From Haliclystus octoradiatus (taxonomy: Eukaryota; Cnidaria; Staurozoa; Stauromedusae; Haliclystidae), in NCBI GenBank assembly GCA_916610825.1, contig OU744452.1, positions 4,003,543 to 4,067,542 of the forward strand: a DNA stretch of 64,000 bases, in the 5' to 3' direction. Each line of letters opens with the position of its first letter. Within the stretch, counting starts at the first letter, position 1. This document shows, one piece after another, positions 21,630-32,900 of the stretch. A program made the translations under genes and the position numbers. The notes below the pieces were generated by a model. It was not told the origin of the DNA, searched no databases, and saw only the letters and a list, made by a program, of their open reading frames with translations.

Positions 21630-22587
21630 ACCCATTCCAAGCAATTAGTTTATTTGTAACTATAGAAAAATTAAACGCCTAAAATTCAGTGTCTGGTATG
21701 CCTTCTCATTACAACAATCTGCAACAGCTTCCATTAATTATCTAGAGCGAGCCTCTCTCTCTCGATCTTTCTTTGCGAAACCGAGGGTCGTTTATGATGC
21801 TATGATCGATGGTACGGCCGCATAGTAGTAATTTTTAATGAACTTCTCTCGGTGGGTAGCTCGAGAACTTTCAGGGACGGGGGCTGCCAATTTGAAATCA
21901 GAAATTTGCCCTCTTAATTTTTTTTCCCAAAAATTGATACCTTAATATTTTACTCAGGCCAAAATGTAACCTCGAAAATTTTTATTGACGCTTATTTAAA
22001 AATTGATTACAGCTTTGTAGGTTTACATCAACATTTCTTGCTCATTGAAAAAGAATTCTTCGAATATCTCTAAAATTCTGAAACAGTTACCCTTTATTAT
22101 TTGCACGTCCCCGTATACCAACTATTTGAAGTTACCCCCTGGGAGCTCTTCTAACTTAAAAAACTCGATGTCCAAAAGTTACTGTCCAAACTGGATATCC
22201 ATCTGTCCTGGTCTCGCAAAAATAAAAATCACGCTTGACGAATATGAGAAATAGAATGAATAAATGTACATAATCAGTGAATATCCTCTTAATAGTATCC
22301 TCAATAACTTATCTACAGAATGATAAAACAATATTAACAAACTAAAGAATAGTGTGTCTTCTATGTATATAGCTCAATATAGTTTATAGCTACATAGTTA
22401 CCAGGCCTAGCCATTTTGCACCAATATTAATCACATATCAGATAATTTTCAAACGTCATATCTAAAACGTTTGCTATATATACAAAAATGTCTGCTGTAA
22501 TTAAGAATCACGTGATCCAGTACAGGAAAGGCAGTCACAATGCGCCTGCGCAGATGCTATACCCGCTAAAATGTAAATGTCTAATGT
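21630..22587. other. Intergenic region between convergent ES1 and ankyrin-repeat genes
   Basis: No gene is seen. At about 22080-22145 there is a copy of the dispersed repeat containing CACGTCCCCGTATACC and GAAGTTACCCCCTGGG; related copies occur near 50700 (reverse), 54215, 58500 and 62210. Confidence 0.5.
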
Positions 22588-25500
22588 TCAACGTTCTTGG
22601 CCATTAGGGATTTCTCGAATAGCGTGTTGACATGAATCCAATCGTTTGCGAAGACAACCGACTTCATCGTCGCAGCGTTTTCTTTTGGATCGTAAAACTT
22701 CTACGTCTGATCGCATTTTATCAATCTCTGAAAGTTTGTACTTGATTTGTGTTTCCAAGTCTAAAAATAAACAATACGAGAAATCGTTATTAAAACACAA
22801 TTAGGTCTCTATTATTCTGTCTATTATACGTCGGAAGTCGGAGAGGTATGTTGTGAATAACTCGAACGAACATCAACTCCGCAAGTCCACGCCCCCTCCC
22901 CCATCTCGTTAAAAAGAAAAACGAGATGGAAACCAGAATTTCAAAAAGATATTGTAGCTGCATAATAACATGATCTCAGTCGTACCCCTTGCTTGCTGGT
23001 GCATCCTCTTGAGTTGCCCTTCATCTCTAACTTTGGCACGCGTCAGTAGAGTTGAAACCTCCGTTAAAAGACCAGCCTCTTGTAGATGCTTCAACAATGG
23101 TGAATTAATAACTGTAAATTCAAAGGAAATTATCAAAAATATTCAGTGCATAAATGTAGTTTCAAACCATGGGGTTATTTGCGGGTATGATTTATTTATT
23201 ATAAAGTTTAGTAGATGATTTCTTAAGCGTACCGAATAATTCGTCTAAAAACCTTCCATAAACTTCAATTGAGCAACTTACCGTCTGCAAGTGAAAATGG
23301 AGATCCGGATGACGGGCTACCATGCGATGGACTATCGAGCCCTGATAAACCGTTTTCATTCTAAAACACAGAGGAAATGTACACCATAAATTTTTAGTAG
23401 TTATGGTAGCAAAGGGGATTCCCTCTAGCTCTAGGCAGAGTATTCCGTGTGCATCACCATAAACCGTTACATTGAGATGCACTTAATATCACGACCCCTG
23501 ACCCGCGGAAAAAACCCCGGAAGTTAACGTTAGGCGAGTGTTAAAATCGATTAATTTTAGCAGTATAGGGAGAGACTTGTTTGTTAAAAACCTGGAACGA
23601 AATTAGCTTTCTATGGCATCAAAGCAGCAATTTTTCCGATGCTTGGCTTGAATAGTAATAATGATTTAAAAAGTGAAAAAACCATGGCAAAGCAGAGCGG
23701 TTTTCCTGTTGCCATTGTCAGTGTCATTGTGGAATTAGAACTCTTATTTTGCGGCGCCTATTTCATTGCTTTCAAGATTCAATGTTAATATCATGACGTG
23801 AATCTGGGTACCAGTGCAATGAAGCTGTTATGACATGTATTGACAGTTCAGCTATTTCCCGTGGGTCTGGGAGCCGTGATCTCAACTGATTTGTGCAAAA
23901 ACGAAACATAGCTGATGGGAAATCCACCTTGAGAACAACTTTTCTTTCAAAACGCCAATGTAAATTCTATGATCACGGTATTATCTTCTCCAGTGTGCAA
24001 ATATCGAAATGTTCTCATTTCCGTGAAGTAGTTTAGCTACAGTATTAACTATAATACACCTAATTAAATAATTATATTTGCATTGAGTATCGTTACCTCA
24101 CGCATCGACAGGGAATCTTCTTTTGGTTCAACTTTGATGATATAATCAGATGCTGAACTAGGTGACATGCCCCCTCCATGCAGAACCACGGAATCATCAC
24201 ATATGATGTCGTTGTATTGATCATGTGATGGTTTACAGTTGATTAAATCATCACGGGATGGTACCCGTGAATTGAGATCAACCATCGTCACGTGATCTCC
24301 AGAGTCATGAGGTAGTGGGCCCTCATCAAAACTGTTCGGACTTATCATCTACGAAGTAAGACAACGATAGATAATTTTAACAAAAATTACAAATGTGTAA
24401 TTGAACACCCACTTCGCTATTAGAAGTTTTATCAGCAACGTACTTTTGTGTTGGTGTTGAGATATCTCGGATTCTCGGAACTCATTAAAATATTCATTAA
24501 TTCTATCTAGGCAAACTTCCTTACCTTATATGATGTGCCGCGAGTCTCATTTTTATGAAGCTAATGTGATAGAGACTAACGCATGTAGAATTTAATTCTA
24601 TTAGCATAGTTCGGTTGTTCGGTCTTAGTTTATCCCGGCCCTCATTTCCACGCGTCGCTTCACTGAAGCGTTTGGAAATGAGGGTCGGGATGGAATGAAA
24701 CTACTGCAGTTCGGTTTAGCTCTAAAATCTTTTTTTACGATTAGTAGTTATCTAATAGCCTACTAATAAAAAAAGATATGGGTCTGCGCATGCTGGGTTT
24801 AGCTATTTACTATAAAGGCTATAAGGTCTATAAGTTTTGACAGGGTGTAGACCGTGTGCATCAAGAGAAATGTAAAGTTTTTATACGTCTCGAGTTGGTA
24901 GAAGCAGGGACACGCGTTCCAAGCATTCAAATTCAATTATAAGAACAACAAAACACATTTATTTTTGAATCTCAAGCCAAATTAGCTAATTGAAAACATC
25001 AAACATCATTTAAGATATTACAGCGAACTCATGCCAGTTGAACTATCGCAAAGTTATGCGTTGTCTTTGATATCAAATTTCAACACATGTCGTGTAATTT
25101 TATAGTTCTTATAGTTTAATATACATAAAGATAGTTTGCCCATTAGTGGATAGAGTGACATACCTTGACGAGTTCATCGACCAGCGATGAATGGCCCTTG
25201 GTCATTGCTATATCCAACGGCGTCTCTCCTTCGTTATTACGAATCGTTTTATCACAACCAGATTGAAGTAACACACTAATTGCGGCGCATGCGTGCTCAG
25301 CTTTAGTTCGCTCAAGATTACCTGCCAGAATATGCAAAACCGTATTGCCATCGTCATTGACAGCGTCTAACACTTGCGACCTGCTCGATTCATTCATCTT
25401 ATGCGTTTGCAATGCCATTGTTTCAACTGCGAACTGAAAAAAGCTCAAACGCGAATCAGTATTACACAACATGGCGGCTGCAGTATGTAAGGGCGTGTCA

Positions 25501-25961
25501 TGATTTGCAGCATCTGGCTGGCCTATCAACTGCACTAAAGTGTTCACAATTTTTCGGAATTTTGGCTTGAGTTCTTTCAAAGTAAATTTAGCTCGTGATT
25601 TATATAACCAAAGAACACATCTGTGTAGGGCATTCTCACCAATACCAGACAATGAAATAGTTGGGTCAAATCCGCTATTAATCATCCAATCCAAAGCATT
25701 ACATTTACCTAATGATGCAGCCCAGTGTATCAGCGGGTAACGATTACTACGGACTGGGTCAGGGATATCATCATTACGATTCCAGCCTCTTTTCTCGTAC
25801 TTCTCAACTGCATTCCTCAGTATATCAAGGTTAGATAAATGTCCCAGTTGGTCTGTACAGTTGATAATTGCTTGAAGTAGTTCGTGGTGTTCAGGACATT
25901 CACCGCTTTTCTCACAAAACGGAGGGCACTTCCGCCATACAACACTTTCTACCATTGTCAT
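22588..25961 (-). CDS. Ankyrin-repeat, C-terminal coiled-coil protein (unrecognised), five coding exons
   Basis: Exons 25164-25961, 24097-24348, 23282-23360, 22986-23111 and 22588-22760 join in phase to 475 residues. ATG 25961 follows an in-frame TAG and lies 15 nt after an acceptor, so at least one non-coding leader precedes it. Exon 1 carries ankyrin repeats: NRYPLIHWAASLGKCNALDW, GENALHRCVLWL, HDTPLHTAAAML, DGNTVLHILAGN and GETPLDIAMTKGHSSLVDEL. Exon 2 is acidic and Ser/Pro-rich and contains IKVEPKED, a SUMO-consensus-like motif (psi-K-x-E), suggesting a nuclear protein. Exons 4-5 predict a helical coiled coil (LLKHLQEAGLLTEVSTLL; QIKYKLSEIDKMRSDVEVLR) and a basic KRKRCDDE patch. I could not assign a named family; a transcription or chromatin cofactor is a guess from the architecture. 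Confidence 0.82.
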
Positions 25962-25978
25962 CTAGATTACAGAAACCT

Positions 25979-28900
25979 ATAAAAATAACAAAATATAATT
26001 ACCATCAGATTTGGTAATGTTATGCCTTCTAGATCCCATGCCTCCTAGAAGGTAAATAGGTGTGGCGACTGTTAAGCTGCGAGGGAGGGAGCATTCACTT
26101 CCACACCCGATTATAGAGGTACATTATATTAAATACAGATAATAAATCACTGGTCTACATTAGAAAAGTATACACTATCAATACATTACACTAACAATTC
26201 ATTTATGCATGATCTAATAGAGGCATCAAGAAGTGATAATGCATTATTGTAAATAATAGTAAATAACATACTGAATGAGCTATACCCTGGACTTTGGATA
26301 AATAGTAACAAATTGCTAACGTGTCTCAAATGAATTGATACAGTCTAGCGTTAGAATTTGCAATCTGGTTAATATTAACCAAATGAGATTATGACGTATT
26401 GACTATTTTTACGCTCAGAGTCGGTAAATCTGACATCGCTAGTTGTAGACAGAGTGAAGTAGAAGTTCGACCCTCTCCACACGAGGATGACGGCAACATA
26501 CCGGCGTAAAATGATTGGCACATACGCATAAAACGAGTATAAGCAATATTGTTGAGAATTTGAACAAATGGAATTCGTAAAATATTATCGAAACTGATTC
26601 GAAACGCTCTAAGCTGGATAAACAGAAAGTTGGCAAACGCATATGAACTTATAATATTATTATTATCTATCATCGGGATTATCATGCCCCTGTATTCATT
26701 GTGTGCAGCCTATGCAATGTACAGCGTGACGTATGCTATATTTTTGTTCGCATATGTATATTTCTCATGAATAGAGGACTTGTAGCAGAAACATGCGGGG
26801 GTCGTGAATGTCCCCTTCCTGCCACGAACTTAAGGAAGTCCACAAATATTTGATCAGTGTTCGATGACCAAATTAAGGTATTCTCTATAGAGAATATAGA
26901 TTCTCTATAGAGAATATAGTCCATGCATTTGGTGCTGTCCTGCAAGGGAATTGTAATAACTAGGAAAGTTTACACAGTGACAACATCAGGCAGCTATTGG
27001 CAGCTATTGTCTCGAGTGTGAAACTGCTGAATCGTTTGCAGGTTGTAAGTCCATACGTACACCTGTACACGTCAAAACTCAAAGAGTTCTGTTTAAAGTT
27101 ATCACAATGTGCAGGGTCGAGACCAAGATAGCATTGCAATGATCTGTATACTGAATCGGTTGAATTAATTCTAGGCCACAAGAAAGACGAAGCCCCCTTT
27201 ACCAAATGACTTAGCCGTTTACAACAACTGCGGCTTACTCAGATATAAGCACGACAGCCGACAGATAAGGAGTCGATTGTTGTATGCATGTCACCTCAGC
27301 GGCTGTCTTCTGGGGCGGATGCAGTGAATGTTTACATTCGGTAGCTAAAGGCGGCTATAGAAAGATGAATTTGTTGTTTGGACACCTTCCATGCTTGACA
27401 GATCGGGATCAATAGAATTCGATTGTTACCATTGAAAAGAATTCATGGCAGTTTCCACGGACAGGATGATTGATGTGAAAAGGCATCCTTTCTAAATATG
27501 AATGTCAATGCTCGTAATCCACTCTTGTGAAAACAAAGGGTAACGTGCGCAGTGATTGGGTCGCTACTTGGGAAACAACCATGTGCCAGCGAGCGAAGGC
27601 TGCCATCGTCATGACGATCAAGACTATTCACATGCAAATAAACGTAAACAACAAAAACGTGTCTACTTCCTCGCGTTGATAACTAGCAGCTGTGTGGCTT
27701 GTGGTTTACTGTTACAGACGGTACAGAGTAGAAAGTACAGTACGTGGGGAGTATACAGACAGTATACAGCAGTGACTCTTGAAAACGATATGTTACAAAA
27801 AACCAGATAACACATTGCTAATAATTCAACACCTGAGCGCTTTCTATTTCTTTGTCTAATTAAAAGACCATGAACACAGATTTGGCAGGTCATGGACACG
27901 CTTGTTATCGTAAAATCCATTGGACGCAGACTGAGCCAGTCGAGAAGACTACAGTATACCTTGGGTTAAACAATATACAACTGTTTTAAGTTAATGTATT
28001 CACTATTCAGTACTGCATATGTCACCGTGTCATCCATTAATGTATTGATGTATATTAAAAGTACTGTTTTTAAGATATAATGTAACAAAAACATTAATAT
28101 TATATATTTCTTGTTATCCGTGTACGCCCATTTTTTAAGATACACTACTGATGGGAAAATTCAATGACAAACAATATAGGACTTCGTTCAAATGACGGTC
28201 ATTTACTTACAATGATTAATAGGTACATATATTCTGAGATGAGTCACCGGTCGCGCCTTTCACATCAAACTTCAAACTACGACTTCTTCCACATATTTTA
28301 GTTTACCGTTTGCGGCTCGGTCGAATTGCAGCAACATCTCTGTTCTCGGCACCCGCAGCAAACAGTAAACGCCAGTAGAGCCCTAGCGCGGATCAGTTAC
28401 ACACAATGTACCCACATATATGCAACACTATAGTGATGGGGCTTATGTGAATGAATAGATAGAAAGCATAATGGGGTATACTTACGTGAGATATAGCAAT
28501 TTTTGACTACCTTGACGATCTTTGCTTCCAGTTCAAACAGGCAGGTGCTGTTGGGATTCGTATGGGCCGTATGGTTGTGCTTACAACATATGACGATTCA
28601 CAGTCTAATACTTCACCGTTCTGCTGCAATTAATTAGCATAGACAATCTTTGTTCATATGGAAATGTACTGCAGATATTATTAATACGTAATTTAGATAG
28701 AACTGATGTCGATGATGTTTATTTGATGTGTCTTGCTCCACTACGCTCGTCGCTGGCGGCGGTGGTTAGAATCGTCGTCGCTGGTGGTAGCCTGCCTGTC
28801 CAGCTAACACAATCCCAGATGATCACGTGACATATTCCTCGACTGTCCATTGATCGTCATTCGATCAACGTGCTGATGAGACGCCCACCCCAAGGAAAAG

Positions 28901-28990
28901 CAGCCAACCAGCTGCGGTCAACGGCTCAAGGTCAAGAGCTTAAACAATAGGAATCGTTTCTGATGTGACCGAGTATCACTATACCGCTAA
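25979..28990. other. Upstream region of the ankyrin-repeat gene; no further coding gene seen
   Basis: The region between the first coding exon and about 29.0 kb has only short frames. It contains a duplicated palindrome ATTCTCTATAGAGAAT at about 26880-26916. Near 28740-28800 it becomes GC-richer (CGTCGCTGG repeats), which could mark the upstream promoter of the minus-strand ankyrin gene, but no start was proven. Confidence 0.4.
26880..26918. repeat. Tandem 16 bp palindrome
   Basis: TTCTCTATAGAGAATATAGA is immediately followed by a second TTCTCTATAGAGAATATAG. Each half is a perfect palindrome, so the site could form a cruciform or bind a dimeric factor. Confidence 0.7.
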
Positions 28991-29024
28991 AAAGAATAGT
29001 TGAATGTCATCCGGAGTAGCGCGG

Positions 29025-29032
29025 CTATAAAG
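29025..29032 (+). promoter_or_regulatory. TATA box candidate
   Basis: GGCTATAAAGGGG is a near-consensus TATA box oriented toward the small ORF at 29129, about 95 bp downstream. No transcript evidence. Confidence 0.35.
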
Positions 29033-29128
29033 GGGAAACCGCTGTCGTCTAAAAGGAAGCCAAAGAGAGAGAAATTATGGTAATCCGATCCGATCCAACT
29101 ACCTGGCATATTAGAAACACAGATTTTA

Positions 29129-29338
29129 ATGTCAAAGGTATTAGGTCAAGATTTAGAAGAATTGAAATTCAGTGTGCTCGATTTCCTCAAATACAATAAG
29201 AACGAAAAATGTTGGGATCCGCTCTCGTTTCTTGAAAATTGTTTGGTATCCCACGATCAATATTTAACGCTAGATCATAGGAGATTCAATCACAGTCGCA
29301 TCATATCGCAAGCGAAAATAATAACGCCCCACCCATAA
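29129..29338 (+). CDS. Small ORF resembling a death-effector domain half
   Basis: A 69-codon frame from ATG 29129 begins MSKVLGQDLEELKFSVLDFL; the DLEELKFxxLDFL pattern followed by basic/acidic residues and a second amphipathic helix (DPLSFLENCL) resembles helices 2-5 of death-effector domains (DED; FADD/caspase-8 type). The frame remains open upstream to about 29090 and reads ILETQIL, which could supply helix 1 if a non-ATG or upstream exon start were used; an acceptor-like ATATTAG lies there. A TATA box at 29025 is on the same strand. No downstream exon was recognised, so it is either a short DED-only protein, a first exon, or chance. Low confidence. Confidence 0.33.
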   Translation: MSKVLGQDLEELKFSVLDFLKYNKNEKCWDPLSFLENCLVSHDQYLTLDHRRFNHSRIISQAKIITPHP

Positions 29339-29973
29339 GTTCGCGTATGGTGATCAAGGAGTCAATAACAATTAAATACGGAAGGCCAAACGAATTTAAA
29401 GAGACCAATATTAAACCAATGACACTAATGACCAGTAGGATTCAATTATTTTCTTAATAATGCTCTACCAGCATGTGTTAACATGAAATTTATCATTATG
29501 CAACAGCTGTACAAATCTATACATGAATAATATACATAATTATGATACCAAGTACTTTGTTTGCAGGCAAGCAATGTCAGCAGCAATTACATATTTCGCA
29601 TTCCAATAAAATAGATAGTCGATGGGTGAATTTAATTTAGCGAATATTGTACACTATATAATAGCACAATGCGACTGCGCGGCAGGCACTGTTGTGAGCT
29701 TCGTGCATTGTTGGCGAATTAGCCAGCCTCGACTCTATTATTTATATCTCTTGCTTTGAAGCAATTATTTTTATTTACAAGCAAAATATCTACAATATAC
29801 GTACAATTAATAACAGGTATTAATTCTGCAATTCATTATAATATAACTCTTCTTCACTAAAGTTGTTACAATTGAGTAGCGAGTATAAAGCAGCGATGTA
29901 AATCCGATTAATCCCGAATAAGTTCCAAGTTGCGATTTTGGGTCGTTATGGCGACATTAGAGTAAACTGGTGC
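29339..29973. other. 3' flank of the zinc-finger gene, no gene seen
   Basis: AT-rich DNA with minus-strand AATAAA-type signals (TTTATT on the plus strand near 29740-29775) that could polyadenylate the zinc-finger transcript about 200 bp after its stop. Confidence 0.4.
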
Positions 29974-32900
29974 TCACTGCAACACAACATGAACAGGTTT
30001 GGTAGACGGCACTAAATCCCTGTTATGTGTTAATCTATGCGTCGTAAGGCATTGCTGCGTGGCAAATACTTTGTTACATTCATTGCATTCAATCAGTTTG
30101 TGCTCTTGTTCGTGAATGTTGTTGTAATGACGTCGCAAATCACCTGCAATAGAAATCAGAGGCAAATAGAACAATACGGTTATCACAGATGTCGATCATC
30201 AGTCAAGAGTCAGAATAGAAAATGGATCATAATAATATCCTATGAAATGAATGGAAACAACCACAATACATAACGGAAATGGGATGGCAAGGACATTGAT
30301 GGCAGAGATGCACACAACTGATTGGCTTAGTGTTGTTATGGCGATAGAAGCAGTCAACAGATGTATGGCTATCTCCTATCATCAATTTCCTATCGTTAGA
30401 TGATCCGTTAAAATAGACCAAGACGAGTTCCCAGGCTCGAACTTCCCAGAAGATTTGAAAACGTAGACAACCGTGAAGATAGCCATAGCGATTATAGTTT
30501 AGGGTACCGGATGACATGACAGTTCAAGAGAATGCGGTAAATCACAGACTACACGATAAAAGACAAGAGCAAATACTCATTGTCATCAACTTGTCCGACC
30601 TTAATCTTAACTCCTTTGAAAGACTCGAATGACATGATTGCATTTCAATTTCGATCTGACCAATGAATACAATATCTACCACTTCCGATAAGGGTAATGT
30701 GGTAAGCAGTATAGATAGCGTAGCAGTAATCTATTGACGGATTATATCGGGTACCGATCGAGCCCGTTACCGAAAGTTTAACGGTAGCCTACATGGAGAC
30801 TCCTAAACTAACACAGTTGAACCAGAGTTGAATGGGTTATAAGATCTGAAAATTTGAAATAGATAGAGAGGGGCAACTGATGGAAACTTTTATGCTTTAA
30901 ATAAATAAATAAATATTATGAAGATATATAGAAGACTTCGAAACCAATAATCTTGTAAATTCATTATGAGTGGGCTTATGTGGTACTATATTCGTGTACC
31001 AGCGGCTTCCCCCAGGGGGTAAAATGCATAATGCACTAGTCAATCGGTATCCTGGCCCCCACCCCGGGTGTAGCTGGGATTAGTCGAGAGTGAGCCATGG
31101 TAAAAATGGTTTGTAATATATGGAATGCACGGATATACCGGGTTAGCAACCATTCATTGAAAGAAATAGTCAGGAATCGAGGGAGGCGCGGTAACAAGGC
31201 GTGTAAGAAAAAAAAGTGTAACAAAAACTCGAAATACATCCCCAGTTGAAATCAGCCCATCCCGGGGATTGGGGGGACAGGGCTATATATTGACCAGTGC
31301 ATAAATTAATGACTTTCATTTATGCAGAGGGGCCGAATTGCAATTATGTTTGATTTACATGTTTGAAAAGAAATGAGGATTAATTTTGCAAGCCAAAAAA
31401 TAGATTGCGTCAGGTTTAAAATTGCAAAATTGTGCAATTTTGAAGGTATTATTACTGTATCAAAGTACCCAGAGACTCCAGAGCTGAGGGGGGGCGGCAG
31501 GAGCAGTAGCTGAAATTCCTGCCCTTGTGGCAGAGGGCTGAAGAGGGGCAGCAGGTGCCTTTTTGTATTAATTTATTACATTATCAGAAACTTGCAGATC
31601 AACCACTTTAAATAAAGATGAAAAAATATTGACAAATCAACATTGTACATACAGTGAAAAGCATGCCTCTAACCTAGGCGGCAGGTGTTCATTTTGCCTG
31701 ACCAAATGTGTATTTTACCCGGAAAAGGTGTGGCATGTGCATATTGAGAGCTTCAATACTATAGTACCTTCAAAATTGAACAATTTTGCATTTAAATTCA
31801 AAATTGCCCGGAATTTGACTAAAAAATATGTTGGAAAGATTGGGTTACAACGGCATTGTACAACGAAAACATTTTTGCTGCAAAGTGCCCTTAATGTAGG
31901 GTCTGCCCCTGTCGTCCTCGAATGGCTCTGACGCCCTTGAAAGTATCGAAGCTTCAGTTGGAAAACTTGGAAATACTCCCCAGGAAGAAGCATGTATTTA
32001 CGACCGTGATTGCAAACTGTATGGAGTTCGTCCTTACAGGATTAATAGGTGCTCCATTTGAAGACATTGTTAAAGCAAATTTGCAGCAATTGGTCAATTA
32101 ACATGCAGAAAAGGCCATCTCAAGAAACGATCTTTGTGATAACTTACATATTTATCAAACACTATGTTTGCATGTGTCGGTAAATGAATCTGTATGTCCC
32201 CCAATAAACAAGCACCTGTGCTTTCGGGGCGACCGTCAGTTATCCTGTAGTTAACTGGAAATATGACTCAAGGAGCGTATACATACCTGAACGGTTAAAC
32301 GTTTTAGGACATAAATCACAACAAAATGGTCGCTGGTCAGAATGAGTGACGAAATGCCGGCTCAGTTTACTTGACGTAGCAAAGGTTTTGGGACAGGCAG
32401 GACATTTGTGAGGTCGTTCTCCAGTGTGAATAAATGTGTGTGTCTTCAGTGAGATTGTTGTTGAAAATGTTTTGGAGCAATGCGAACATTTGTATGGTCT
32501 TTCACCTGTACAATATACAATTAAGGTAACATTATTATTTTATGAAATTGTAAGATTGAATATCATGAGCAATGAGCATACAGTCATCTATGAGCCTTGG
32601 AAATATCGACACCTACAAACATGTCAGCCTTTCCATAGATGATAAATCAATATATAATACCATAATAAAACACGTCATTCATTCATTTATAATCATAGGA
32701 ACATTCGGAATGAAGAAGCATATTGAAAAATTAGGATGTCTTTTTTAGGAAATTCCACCCTGTTTCAATAAATATGACATAATTATGTCAACACTCATAG
32801 CACATGCACAGCAAATGTATTGCTTTCTAACTTTGTGAAACGATTTCTGTGTCCTGTGCTAAAAAATCAAATGTTTTTGTGCTGAATGCTGATGAAAGTA

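Noticed and set aside
30227..30517. 96-codon minus-strand frame in the last zinc-finger intron
   Set aside because: Lies between two exons that join in phase; no family resemblance.
31480..31935. G-rich stretch and 100-codon frames on both strands
   Set aside because: Overlapping opposite frames without family match inside a zinc-finger gene intron; probably repeat-derived non-coding DNA.
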